From IMG/VR virus record IMGVR_UViG_3300006924_000048, positions 1 through 45,339 of that record: a stretch of DNA of 45,339 bases; one strand, given 5' to 3'. The position numbers and the translations under genes were made by a program. Numbering within the stretch: the first letter of the stretch is position 1; each line of letters begins with the position of its first letter. The notes under the pieces were generated by a model, which saw only the letters and a program-made list of their open reading frames with translations, searched no databases and was not told where the DNA came from. This document shows, piece after piece, positions 22,506 through 32,165 of this stretch. This DNA comes from a virus.

Positions 22506-24914
22506 ATGAATACAAGTAAGGAAATTTTTAAAAATATATACGAAAATTTTGGCTTCGGTTCTACAGAATCTAGAAGTGGTCCGGGTAGTACAATATCGGA
22601 GACAGAGAAATTAATAGATAATATTAGAGCTATTATAAGACGCTTTAATATAGAGTCTGTTACTGACTTACCTTGCGGTGATTTGAATTGGATAAATTAT
22701 TTATTTCAAGATATTAAAAGTTATACAGGATGCGATATAGTAGAAGAATGTATAGAGGATAATCGAATTAAATATCCTGAGTATAATTTTAAATGTTTAG
22801 ATCTTGAAACTGATAATATTCCGGATGCTGATCTTTTAATTGTTAGAGATGTTTTAGGGCATCAACCTTTAGAAGTAGCGTTAAATATGATTAGGAATAT
22901 TTTAAATTCAAATTGTAAATATTTACTATCAACAACTTGGGCATCTAAAAAGGAAGGTGTATGGGCTGTTCCGGAAGAAGGGACTATTCATAGAGAAAAT
23001 GAAGGTGTTGAGTATGGTCGGTTTTATCCTGTAAATTTAATGGGTGCTCCTTTTAACTTTCCGGAACCTGAGCTTTTTATAGAAGAGCAAGTTCAAGTAG
23101 ATGGTTATGATAGAGGTAATAGAAAAAGCCTATCCTTATGGGATATTAAAAAAATAAAAGATTATGTTCTAGCCAACTTAGTAGATATAAAAGATATTTC
23201 TGAAGACCCCTTAAATGAAACTGACAATAAACAAACAATTGTTACTGGTTTATGGAATATTAATCGTACCGGGCGAGATTTTGACCACTATATAGAATCG
23301 TTTAGACAGCTCTTAGAGATACCTCAAAATTTATTTATTTATATTCCTAAAGAATATGAATATATAGTATGGGAACATCGTGAACAAAAAAACACATTTG
23401 TTAAAGTTTTTGAGCTAGAAGATCTTAAGACTTTATACTTACCGTTCTGGGATCGCACACAACAAGTTAGGAATGCTGACAGTTGGATTGGTCAAGCTGC
23501 ATGGTTAAAAGATTCACCGCAAGCTACTAATGAGTGGTATAATCCTATTGTACAGTCTAAAATGTTTATGCTTAATGATGTAACTATCATTAATCCCTTT
23601 GATACAGAATATTTTTATTGGTTGGACGCAGGTATAACTAATACTGTACCTCAAAGCCATTTAACATATTATAATTTATTAGACAAACTACCAGAATTTA
23701 GCAATCCATTTTTGTTTTTAAGTTACCCGTATACCTTTGATGTTTGTGAGATACATGGATTTGAATACGAAAAAATGTGCGAATATTCAAATGCTAAAGT
23801 CGAGTACGTCTGCAGAGGTGGATTATTTGGTGGTCACAAACATCAGGTAAATAAAGCTAATGCTTCATATTATAGTTTATTAGATCGATCTTTAAGTGAG
23901 GGGTTAATGGGCACAGAAGAAAGTCTGTTTACTATAATGTCATATTTAGAGCCAGAGGTGTATCGACGATATGAATTAAATATAAATGGCCATATAATGC
24001 TTTTTACTCAAGCTTTACTTGATGATAATGTAGAGTTAGCAGAACCCGCATTTGTACGCTTACCAAATGCTAAAGAATATACGGATCGTGATGTAAGTAC
24101 TATAAAGACTCATTTATATATGCTTACGTTTAACTTTCCAGAGCAAGTTCTTCATACAATTGAATCTATGAAAAAAACTCCAGAGTGGTTAGATAAGCCC
24201 AGTTTATTTTTATTAGATAATTCTACGGATGAGGATGCTAAAATTCGTAATCAAGAAATAGCAAAAGAATATAATTTTGAATATATTGATTTAGGCGGCA
24301 ACACCGGTATATGTGGTGGTAGACAATCAGCAGCTGAGCATTTTCACGATTCAGATGCTGATTTTATGTTCTTTTTCGAGGATGATATGACAGTTAACCC
24401 TCCGGAATTAGAAGGTCAATTTTGTAGAAATGGGTTTCGTAAATATATTCCTAATATTTATAATTTAGCTCATCGAATTATGCTTAAAGACGAGTTTGAT
24501 TTTCTTAAATTAAGTTTTACAGAAGTTTATTTTGATAATGATAAGCAATGCTCATGGTATAATGTACCTCAAACAGTAAGGAGCAAATTCTGGCCAGATT
24601 ATGATCAATTACCAGTTTCAGGTTTAGACCCTAATGTGCCTAAAACTAACTTTAATAATATTTACAATTTAGACGAATTGACTTATATAGACGGTGAAAT
24701 TTATTACGCTAACTGGCCTATGATTGTAAGTAAAGAAGGTAATCGGAAAATGTTTATTGATACTAAATGGGCTAGCCCATTTGAGCAAACGTGGATGTCT
24801 CATATATATCAACAAACCAAAGCAGGTGAGTTAAAACCTGCAATACTACTAGCGTCTCCAATATGGCATGATCGTATTATGCATTACCAACCGGATGAGC
24901 GTCGTGAAAACTAA
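22506..24914 (+). CDS. Trimodular methyltransferase / HtrL-type GT / GT2 fusion
   Basis: This 802-aa protein has three parts. Residues about 1-230 are a class I SAM-dependent methyltransferase (TDLPCGDLNW at 53-62 as motif I, later LLIVRDVLGHQ). Residues about 243-500 resemble the HtrL/YibB glycosyltransferase family (IVTGLWNINRTGR, later FYWLDAGITN). Residues about 540-800 are a GT2-like domain (MLTFNFPEQVLHTIESM, LGGNTGICGGR, then FFFEDDM as the DxD site). The fusion would extend and methylate one glycan. The exact activities are inferred from motifs. Confidence 0.78.
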   Translation: MNTSKEIFKNIYENFGFGSTESRSGPGSTISETEKLIDNIRAIIRRFNIESVTDLPCGDLNWINYLFQDIKSYTGCDIVEECIEDNRIKYPEYNFKCLDLETDNIPDADLLIVRDVLGHQPLEVALNMIRNILNSNCKYLLSTTWASKKEGVWAVPEEGTIHRENEGVEYGRFYPVNLMGAPFNFPEPELFIEEQVQVDGYDRGNRKSLSLWDIKKIKDYVLANLVDIKDISEDPLNETDNKQTIVTGLWNINRTGRDFDHYIESFRQLLEIPQNLFIYIPKEYEYIVWEHREQKNTFVKVFELEDLKTLYLPFWDRTQQVRNADSWIGQAAWLKDSPQATNEWYNPIVQSKMFMLNDVTIINPFDTEYFYWLDAGITNTVPQSHLTYYNLLDKLPEFSNPFLFLSYPYTFDVCEIHGFEYEKMCEYSNAKVEYVCRGGLFGGHKHQVNKANASYYSLLDRSLSEGLMGTEESLFTIMSYLEPEVYRRYELNINGHIMLFTQALLDDNVELAEPAFVRLPNAKEYTDRDVSTIKTHLYMLTFNFPEQVLHTIESMKKTPEWLDKPSLFLLDNSTDEDAKIRNQEIAKEYNFEYIDLGGNTGICGGRQSAAEHFHDSDADFMFFFEDDMTVNPPELEGQFCRNGFRKYIPNIYNLAHRIMLKDEFDFLKLSFTEVYFDNDKQCSWYNVPQTVRSKFWPDYDQLPVSGLDPNVPKTNFNNIYNLDELTYIDGEIYYANWPMIVSKEGNRKMFIDTKWASPFEQTWMSHIYQQTKAGELKPAILLASPIWHDRIMHYQPDERREN

Positions 24915-24948
24915 CTTGTAATTTTTAATACCTTTATTAAGTATATTT

Positions 24949-26211
24949 ATGAAGAATGCTTATACAAATGGTTCTGTGTTTGTTCAAATAGCGGCATATC
25001 GAGATAAAGAGTTATTACCTACATTAAAAGATTTACTCTCTAAAGCCGATAAACCAAACTTATTACACATTTGTATTTGCTGGCAACATTCACAAGATGA
25101 CGAGTGGGACAATTTAGATGAATATATTGATGATTCTAGGTTTACTATACTCGATATAGATTATAATGATTCAAAAGGAGCATGTTGGGCTAGAAATCTT
25201 ATTCAGCAACATTATAACGAGGAAAAGTTTACATTTCAAATAGACTCGCATCATCGGTTTGTAAAAAGTTGGGATACAAAACTTAAAAATATGTATGCAG
25301 GGTTGCAACTTAATGGCTCTCCAAAACCATTAATTACTAGCTATTTACCTGCTTATGATGTTGAAACGAGTAAGCCTATTAATTTGGATCCTTGGATGTT
25401 ATCATATAACTTCTTTGCAAAAGAGGGCCCCTTGCATACTATACCGGAAGAAATACCTAATTGGAAAGGATTGGGAGGTCCAATTAAGGGACGGTTTTAT
25501 TCTGCACACTTTGCATTTACAGATGGTGCATTTAGTAAAAATGTTCAACATGACCCAGAAATGTATTTTCATGGAGAAGAAATAAGTATTGCCGTTAGAG
25601 CATTTACACATGGTTATGATATATACTACCCACATCAATTAATAGCATGGCACCACTACGGTAGAAAAGCTGCTACTAAACACTGGGATGATAGTAATAC
25701 ATGGCAAGATGATAATAAAAAATCTTATCAGCGAGTAAGAAAATTATTAGGTATTAATAATGAGAAATTTACAAAAGAAGAGAATAAATACGGCTTAGGT
25801 AAATCACGCACTTTAAATGACTATGAAAAATATGCAGGTGTAAGATTTAGAGATCAGAAAATTCAACACTATACACAAGATAGATTATACCCTCCCAATC
25901 CAGAATATGTTAGCAAGCAAGAGTATGACGATTCATTTATAAGCTTGTTTAAATATTGCATAGACCTAAGCTACGATCAAGTACCTTACGATGATTATAT
26001 TTTTTGGGCGGTCGCGTTCTTTAACACTGAGGGAAAAGAAATATTTAGACAAGATGTAGATCCAGAAGAGATCAAAAAGCTTAAATCAGATCCGGATGGT
26101 TACTGCAAGCTCTGGAGGTGGTTTGAAACAGATGAGGATATTGCTAAGTGGCGGGTATGGCCACAAAGCAAAGAGCATGGATTTGGTGATCCAATAGAAG
26201 GTAACATTTAA
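24949..26211 (+). CDS. Skp1-type GlcNAc transferase, second copy
   Basis: This is a paralogue of the 18655 gene with the same motif order: IAAYRDKEL (14-22), QIDSHHR (97-103), RFYSAHFAFTDG, and MYFHGEEISIAVRAFTHGYD. The N-terminal 300 residues align by eye, while the C-terminal modules differ. Two related transferases bracketing the cassette suggest sequential additions or different acceptors. The stop overlaps the convergent gene. A short hairpin with T-run at 26226-26245 may end the transcript. Confidence 0.85.
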   Translation: MKNAYTNGSVFVQIAAYRDKELLPTLKDLLSKADKPNLLHICICWQHSQDDEWDNLDEYIDDSRFTILDIDYNDSKGACWARNLIQQHYNEEKFTFQIDSHHRFVKSWDTKLKNMYAGLQLNGSPKPLITSYLPAYDVETSKPINLDPWMLSYNFFAKEGPLHTIPEEIPNWKGLGGPIKGRFYSAHFAFTDGAFSKNVQHDPEMYFHGEEISIAVRAFTHGYDIYYPHQLIAWHHYGRKAATKHWDDSNTWQDDNKKSYQRVRKLLGINNEKFTKEENKYGLGKSRTLNDYEKYAGVRFRDQKIQHYTQDRLYPPNPEYVSKQEYDDSFISLFKYCIDLSYDQVPYDDYIFWAVAFFNTEGKEIFRQDVDPEEIKKLKSDPDGYCKLWRWFETDEDIAKWRVWPQSKEHGFGDPIEGNI

Positions 26212-26507
26212 ACGTTAATTTTCTCAAGCTCTTCTTGAGCTTTTTCTAAAGCTTCTTTTGCTTGACTTGATAAGTATGTAGACTTACCACTAGCATGTTT
26301 TAATGCACTAGACAGGTGTAGAATAGCGCGGCGCGCCGCTTCAATTTGCGGTGAGCCTATTTGACCGGCGCCGATATCCGTACCTGAAACGGTACCTTTA
26401 ATTAATTTAAGAAAGTAAACAGTACTCGCTAGCTTACCTCTATTAAATGCAGGGTGAGCTTTCGGAGTGTTATCATCTTCTGGTTTATCTAAATAACTTT
26501 CAGCCAT
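26208..26507 (-). CDS. Unknown 99-aa late-type protein
   Basis: ATG 26507 is chosen because a TAAATA box ends 5 nt before it; a longer frame adds 17 residues that read through that promoter. The protein is helical with a charged, Ala/Glu-rich C-terminus (KEALEKAQEELEKINV). The segment TDIGAGQIGSPQIEAARRAI resembles a turn-helix. The family is not recognised. It starts 17 nt after the polymerase stop but has its own late-type promoter. A structural role is possible. Confidence 0.6.
   Translation of the reverse strand: MAESYLDKPEDDNTPKAHPAFNRGKLASTVYFLKLIKGTVSGTDIGAGQIGSPQIEAARRAILHLSSALKHASGKSTYLSSQAKEALEKAQEELEKINV
26226..26245 (+). terminator. Possible intrinsic terminator of the glycan cassette
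   Basis: Stem AAGCTC/GAGCTT with loop TTCTT, followed by TTT. It lies inside the end of the convergent minus-strand gene. The stem is short, so this is weaker than the terminators at 3150 and 43603. Confidence 0.45.
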
Positions 26508-26512
26508 ACGAT

Positions 26513-26518
26513 TATTTA
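26513..26518 (-). promoter_or_regulatory. TAAATA late-type promoter
   Basis: TAAATA on the minus strand, 5 nt before ATG 26507, in the gap just after the polymerase gene. Confidence 0.5.
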
Positions 26519-26523
26519 CTCTA

Positions 26524-29100
26524 CTATGCAAATAAATCAAATAGTTCTGTTTGAACATTTTCAGAAGGTTTACGGATCGACCACCCTACACTATCATAAA
26601 ACCGTGCAATTGATTGAAAGAGAATCTTATCAAACATCTTCTCATAGTCAATCTTGAATAGCTCATTGAACTCAGATGGCCATTCGTATTTGAATCCCAT
26701 CGACTGAAGACCGTATTTATTAGGAGTTTCAATATACATAAAGCGAACCTTATCACCAGAGCTTATACTCTCATACTTGTTACCTGTACCAAGCTTTTCT
26801 AGTATTTGATTATAGTAATAAGCTGACTTAGCATGCACTGGCATACCCTTTACTGTTTGCCATTCACGGCATTGTACCGCATGCTTTTCATAACCCTTAA
26901 TACCCATAACAAACGATATCTCCTCCGGTGATAACGTCTTAAAGGTCTCATATGCTTCGTTAAAAATCTTATTAGTTTTACCCAAATCCTGTGTAGTAAG
27001 CATAGTCTCAATAATACTCTTAGCGTAAGGCTTAATAGCATTAGGCATAGTAGTGCGAACAACTTCTACACCAGTATACTTAAACTTATTCTCTTTAATA
27101 CCCTCGTCATCAAGGATATGCATAACGTAACGCTTCTTCTGAAGGAACGTTGCAACATCAGCAATCATCTCACGCTTGAATACAAATCGTGGATCGTCGG
27201 TTAAGAGAGCTTTCTTAGCCCAGACTGTAATGTCATCGTTAAGACAGTCTTCAATCTCTTGAATCTTATCGTATGTTTCTTGATGAATAAGACCTTTGGA
27301 TTGATCTTCCCAAAACTTAACACCATTCTTAATTAGAGGCGCAATAGAGATATAAGATGAGTCAGTATCATTATAAACAATACACTCCTCAAGATTATGC
27401 TCGGATATATTCTCTGAACCAACCTCATTACGGATAAAGTTTTTAAGACACTCGTTAGAGTACTTAATAACTGCTTGACCAGTTAGAGTAACACTTGCTG
27501 CGATGTCATCATCCCCAATAGGGGCATTTTTGTTACCCATATATCCATAACAAGAGTTAATCAAAATCTTGATAACCATTTGTTGGGTATTGAGACGCTC
27601 AACTTCGTACTTGAGGTTGATGTTCTCTGGATCTTTCTTAAGCTTTTTAGTATTAGCAAAGAGCTTCTTCTTAATCTCAACACGTTGATTGTAATAGTAT
27701 TCAAGAAACTCAGGAATAATACCGCGTTTCTTCTGACTAAAAAGAAAACCAGCTTTTGATAATGTACATTTTTCATCTTTAAGGAACTTTACAAAGTCTC
27801 TTTTACTTAATGTAAACAATCTACCAGAGTTATGCTGAATAGTAATTTCTTTACCATCATTCTTCTCAATCTTACCCACCTTCGTCTCAGGCGAAGTATT
27901 AAGAGATATCATTACGTTAGGGTATAGAGAGTTAGCATCAAACGATATAATATTCTCTTTGAAACCTCGCTTGGGTTCGGCAACATACGCGCCAGGATTC
28001 TTATGATCCTTATTACCATTACGTACAAAGGTGGAAATAACCTCACCGCGCTTTCGCGCACGTATAGTTAACGCTCCGTTAATAACACCGATCGTACCCA
28101 TAGCACCTTCAAGAGTAGTTAAACCAACGTAAGACAGCATTCTCAGTAGAGGAATGTATTGAAGCTTCTCTTCCAACTCAACAAGAAGGTTAACGTCTTG
28201 AACGTTGTAGTCAATAAACTTATTCCAGTCCTGATCAGCAAGTTCATGGAGAGCTAATCCTTCATAATCGATCTTCTTCTGACCTAACTCAAGTTCACCA
28301 ATAGCATCAAGCTTATACGATTCTCGCAACTTAAGACAGAAACGTTTATACACATCAAGATAGTCGAGATTAGCAACACCGTCGAAGTAGTAACGCTTTT
28401 GCTCACGCCCAAATGTACCCTTACGCATGCGGAAATAAACATTCCGCAGAGGCGAGAGGCGATCTACATACTCTTGACCTAAAATACGTTCCATTCGATT
28501 AACAATGTACGGTATATCGAATCCCTCAGAGTTCCAACCACTGATAATGTCAGGATGTTGTCTCTCAATATACTTAAGAAAAGCTAAGAACATCTCACGT
28601 TCAGACTTACAGTAATGATAAATCATATCATCGCGACCTTCACCAGTATACTCGTGAATACCAAACGTATTAAACTTTTTACTAAAGTTATCCCATACTG
28701 TTATAACATTACAGACGTGAGTAGGGTCATCTACATCAGGAAAGGTATCGACAGAATAAGTCTCAATATCAATAAAGCAATACTTGATAGGATTACTATT
28801 GAACTCGGGCTTTTCGTTTTCCTCCCAATACATATCAAGAAGAAACTGCTGCGCCGGCGGTGAGTTCTCAAAGACCCGCTTAACTCCAGAGTCTTGAAGG
28901 AACTTATAGCGATTGTAACCGGTATTAAAGGAACGCTTCTTTACTTTAGTACCAAAAATAGAGGTCTTATCTCCTCTAGGATCTTCCGTATAAAGGTAAG
29001 GCTCGAAAGAGCACTCTCTACGAATACGATCACCAGTCTCGCTCCAACCAAATAAAGTAACCGTTCCTTCACGGCCATTATACACTACATTACGATACAT
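26524..29100 (-). CDS. 43: DNA polymerase, family B (T4 gp43-like)
   Basis: This is the replicative polymerase with 3'-5' proofreading. Exo I is FIDIET (D111, E113), Exo II is GWNSEGFDIPY (D195) and Exo III is YNVQDVN (D302). Polymerase motif A is SFDANSLYPN (D388), motif B is KILINSCYGYMGNK (about 511-524), and motif C is YNDTDS (D578, D580). All catalytic acids are present. The length of 858 aa compares with 898 in T4. The start is supported by GGAAC-N5-TATAAT, 8 nt before the ATG. Confidence 0.96.
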   Translation of the reverse strand: MYRNVVYNGREGTVTLFGWSETGDRIRRECSFEPYLYTEDPRGDKTSIFGTKVKKRSFNTGYNRYKFLQDSGVKRVFENSPPAQQFLLDMYWEENEKPEFNSNPIKYCFIDIETYSVDTFPDVDDPTHVCNVITVWDNFSKKFNTFGIHEYTGEGRDDMIYHYCKSEREMFLAFLKYIERQHPDIISGWNSEGFDIPYIVNRMERILGQEYVDRLSPLRNVYFRMRKGTFGREQKRYYFDGVANLDYLDVYKRFCLKLRESYKLDAIGELELGQKKIDYEGLALHELADQDWNKFIDYNVQDVNLLVELEEKLQYIPLLRMLSYVGLTTLEGAMGTIGVINGALTIRARKRGEVISTFVRNGNKDHKNPGAYVAEPKRGFKENIISFDANSLYPNVMISLNTSPETKVGKIEKNDGKEITIQHNSGRLFTLSKRDFVKFLKDEKCTLSKAGFLFSQKKRGIIPEFLEYYYNQRVEIKKKLFANTKKLKKDPENINLKYEVERLNTQQMVIKILINSCYGYMGNKNAPIGDDDIAASVTLTGQAVIKYSNECLKNFIRNEVGSENISEHNLEECIVYNDTDSSYISIAPLIKNGVKFWEDQSKGLIHQETYDKIQEIEDCLNDDITVWAKKALLTDDPRFVFKREMIADVATFLQKKRYVMHILDDEGIKENKFKYTGVEVVRTTMPNAIKPYAKSIIETMLTTQDLGKTNKIFNEAYETFKTLSPEEISFVMGIKGYEKHAVQCREWQTVKGMPVHAKSAYYYNQILEKLGTGNKYESISSGDKVRFMYIETPNKYGLQSMGFKYEWPSEFNELFKIDYEKMFDKILFQSIARFYDSVGWSIRKPSENVQTELFDLFA

Positions 29101-29108
29101 CTAATATC

Positions 29109-29124
29109 ATTATAGTGAAGTTCC
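29109..29124 (-). promoter_or_regulatory. GGAAC-N5-TATAAT promoter of DNA polymerase
   Basis: On the minus strand, AAGGAAC (GGAAC 29124-29120), 5 nt, TATAAT (29114-29109), 8 nt, ATG 29100. A second GGAAC lies 11 nt further upstream. Confidence 0.65.
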
Positions 29125-30345
29125 TTAAGGGTTCCACTGTTTAAGATACTTTCGATCTGGTGAACCATATGGCGTCGTCAAGGCTTCCATATGAGCACCA
29201 ATATTTTCCGGCTTTTCTAGAAACCTATTAACTCCAATTTCACGAAGCATTCCGATGTTGTTGTAATACCTCTTACGATTTTTCCAATTAACAATCCAAT
29301 CAATCTTCTCTTCAAACTCTTCTGGCGTACTAAACTTTAGATCGTCTGGCGCTGTTGAATAAGTTTGCATGTCTTGACATAAGCATGGAATACCCATAGT
29401 ACAAGCTTCAATAAATTTAATATCAGACTTGGAGTTGTTAAAATTATTAACAGTAAGTGGTGCTACCATTAACTGTGGGTCTAGATTAGTTATGAACTGT
29501 GGATACTCTAATAATGTTTTCCACCTATAAAACTCAATTTTACCAGACTTAACTAAATCCTGTAACGGCGGTGGATATGCTCCAACAAAAATCCATTGAT
29601 ACTTATCTACAGTCTTACGGATAATATGATTGACCGCGGACATATCATCTTTACCCCCAGCTTTATTCGCAACATCGTAATGTGCACCTGACCCAGTATA
29701 TAGAATACGTGGTTTCTTTTTAAACTTTTCAAATGCAGATTGTATGCGTGAGCGGTTAAACAAATACCCCATCCAATTGTATGGTACAAAGTTTGGTATA
29801 ACAGTTACTTTTTGATTGGTAAGTTTCGATTGAAAAAGCTTACGCATAAAATCACAAGTAAGTGTAACTTCATCACACAAGTCCATAATATCAACAACCG
29901 TCTTTCTTACTTCCTCAGTATCAAATGCAAATTTAAATTTATTATAGTCAGGAATCTCTTCACGAAATACCACATCATCAACTTCATAAATAATTTTAAA
30001 GTCATGATCCTGTTGAATCTTTTTAAGATGCTTAACAAACTCTAACTGAGCAGGAGCTGCTTGACGTTGAAGTTTAACTGCTTTTACATTTTGATACCAT
30101 CTAGGTTCTGCCACCATAGCAGTAGTAGATTGACTAATACCTCTTTGTGTCATATTAATGACATTTTCAGGCCATAATATACGCCAATGACCACACCCAG
30201 AGTAGTCAGCCAAATAATTAACAAATCTAGGCATTGATTCTTCTCTTGGTCTTTCTGGCTTAGCCTTACGTTGTGGTGCAGCTGTTCCGAAAGGTTGAGC
30301 TATAGGACTACCAAACGGTTGTGGAAATGGGGATGATCCGATCAT
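29125..30345 (-). CDS. Glycosyltransferase, GT-B fold (GT4-like)
   Basis: The N-terminal 40 residues are Pro-rich and probably disordered. FVNYLADYSGCGHWRILWP opens the first Rossmann-like domain, followed by IIYEVDDVVF and CDEVTLTCDFMRKLF. VTVIPNFV and ILYTGSGAHYD begin the donor-binding domain, where SDIKFIEACTMGIPCLC corresponds to the GT4 E-x7-E region. Acceptor and sugar are unknown. It lies between gp46 and the polymerase, so DNA glucosylation is as possible as virion or surface glycosylation. Confidence 0.75.
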   Translation of the reverse strand: MIGSSPFPQPFGSPIAQPFGTAAPQRKAKPERPREESMPRFVNYLADYSGCGHWRILWPENVINMTQRGISQSTTAMVAEPRWYQNVKAVKLQRQAAPAQLEFVKHLKKIQQDHDFKIIYEVDDVVFREEIPDYNKFKFAFDTEEVRKTVVDIMDLCDEVTLTCDFMRKLFQSKLTNQKVTVIPNFVPYNWMGYLFNRSRIQSAFEKFKKKPRILYTGSGAHYDVANKAGGKDDMSAVNHIIRKTVDKYQWIFVGAYPPPLQDLVKSGKIEFYRWKTLLEYPQFITNLDPQLMVAPLTVNNFNNSKSDIKFIEACTMGIPCLCQDMQTYSTAPDDLKFSTPEEFEEKIDWIVNWKNRKRYYNNIGMLREIGVNRFLEKPENIGAHMEALTTPYGSPDRKYLKQWNP

Positions 30346-30359
30346 TATATTTAATTATT

Positions 30360-32165
30360 CTATTGCTCAGTATAGGCCACTCTGCGTGAAATGCCATTCT
30401 CTTTCTCTATATATACAACCTCACCTGTAACAGCCTTAATAGATTCTTTGCGATGAGATATAACTATAGAGCATTCATCTAACTCTTCTGTTCGTTCTTG
30501 AAGTATTTGTGTTACTAATTCAATACCCTTTTCATCAAACGAAGAATCAAATAACTCGTCATAAATTGCAAGATTATATTTTACACCACCCTGCATACGT
30601 CTCATATCTGAAAATGTAAACAGACATGCCAAGTCGATAGACTTACGTTCAGCTCCAGAAAAGTTGAAGTAAGAGCAAACTTTATTCTTTTCGTTTGTAA
30701 TTTCTTCTTCGAAATATTCGTTAAAGATGCAAATGGAGTTAGAATCAAGTTTACGTAGATATGTTAGTAATTTACTATTGAGTAACTCTAATAACTTATG
30801 TACAATAAATGATTTAACACCTTCCTCTGAAACAACGTACTTGACAATATCTATTTTAGAAATATCTTTTCTAAATTTATCAACTTTTGCTTCAGTTTCT
30901 ATGAGCCGCTTATTAGACTCAACAATTAACTTATCGAAATCTGTCTCGGTACTTTCTACAGATTTAAGATCTACATCTAGCTCTTCCAACCAACCATCAA
31001 GCTGTTTAATACGCTGTTGAATATTTTCTCGTTTTTGGTTAGCCAATTTAGCTTCTGATAACCTAGTTGTATGGCTTTGTATAACTTGCATACACTTAGT
31101 TTTAGCCATCTTAGCTTTATCTAAACCTTCATTAAGTAATTTAATATCTTGGCCAAATTTAATAAGTTTATCTTTAAGACTTGATTTTTCTTTCTCCATG
31201 TACTCTACATCATGATCGTCCATTGGTCGTAGACAAACTGGACATTCAGCCTCATCCGTACCTATCTTATCATATGCAGTTTTACTATGTGCTAATTCAG
31301 CCTTCTTAGTACTTACTTCAACCGTCTTTTCATTAATCTTCTCATCAACAGTTAAAAGAGTTTCATTATAATGGCTAATATCATTCTCTATTTTAGAAGT
31401 ATCTAGATCTTCAAATTCCTCTAGTCTTTTACCAAGGCTATCCTTCTCGATAATGTTATGCTCTTTACGCTCTAAGTAAACTTTTTTCTTATCTGCTCTT
31501 TTTGTAAGAGCTGCTTTTTTCTGCGCAATATAGTTATTATTCTGATTCTTAACTTCTGTTAAAGTTGTTTGAACTATATCATACTCACGCTTCAGTTCGT
31601 TATATTCAACTCTAAGTTGGGCTAACATCTGACTAAACACCTCCATACCAAAGATGTCCTCAATAAACTTTCGTTTTTCAATTTTACCCTTTGCCATAAA
31701 AGGTACCGCGTTATTGACAGTCATAATAACGCAGTTTTGAAATATAGATGGGGTAGCACTAGTTACATCGCAAATAAACTTATTAGTATTTGAAATACTA
31801 TCCCTTGTTATGTCTACACCATCCTTAAAGATAAACACCTTCGATGGATTTAAATTACGTATTACTTTATAAGTGTTTGTTTCTTTAGCATTAACAACTT
31901 CAAAGTCTAACTCAACATGAGTCTTACCACCTGTAATGTTATTTGGTATAAGGTCCTTTTTTAACTCTCGTAGAGTATCACCAAATATTGCGAAGTAAAT
32001 AGAGTCAGCAATAGTGCTCTTACCAATCGCATTACGTCTATCCGGCTTATCTTTATTAGTACCCGTGATTACATGTAATCCTTTACTAAAGTCTACAACC
32101 ACCGGCTCTTCGCCTACCGATAAGAAATGCTGTATAGCAACTCGTTTAAAATTAACCTGTTTCAT
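30360..32165 (-). CDS. 46: Recombination endonuclease subunit gp46 (Rad50/SbcC-like)
   Basis: This SMC-type ATPase works with gp47 to resect DNA ends and degrade host DNA. The P-loop RNAIGKST ends near residue 51. Two long coiled coils flank a zinc hook ECPVC. The ABC signature FSGAERKSIDLA and Walker B LAIYDELFDSSFDE lie near the C-terminus. Its length of 602 aa compares with 560 in T4. I chose ATG 32165, which overlaps the stop of gp47 (ATGA); a TTG three codons upstream is unlikely. Confidence 0.92.
   Translation of the reverse strand: MKQVNFKRVAIQHFLSVGEEPVVVDFSKGLHVITGTNKDKPDRRNAIGKSTIADSIYFAIFGDTLRELKKDLIPNNITGGKTHVELDFEVVNAKETNTYKVIRNLNPSKVFIFKDGVDITRDSISNTNKFICDVTSATPSIFQNCVIMTVNNAVPFMAKGKIEKRKFIEDIFGMEVFSQMLAQLRVEYNELKREYDIVQTTLTEVKNQNNNYIAQKKAALTKRADKKKVYLERKEHNIIEKDSLGKRLEEFEDLDTSKIENDISHYNETLLTVDEKINEKTVEVSTKKAELAHSKTAYDKIGTDEAECPVCLRPMDDHDVEYMEKEKSSLKDKLIKFGQDIKLLNEGLDKAKMAKTKCMQVIQSHTTRLSEAKLANQKRENIQQRIKQLDGWLEELDVDLKSVESTETDFDKLIVESNKRLIETEAKVDKFRKDISKIDIVKYVVSEEGVKSFIVHKLLELLNSKLLTYLRKLDSNSICIFNEYFEEEITNEKNKVCSYFNFSGAERKSIDLACLFTFSDMRRMQGGVKYNLAIYDELFDSSFDEKGIELVTQILQERTEELDECSIVISHRKESIKAVTGEVVYIEKENGISRRVAYTEQ

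Noticed and set aside
30348-30353. TAAATA before the GT-B glycosyltransferase (-)
   Set aside because: Only 2 nt before the ATG, which would place the transcription start inside the coding region. Probably chance in AT-rich DNA.
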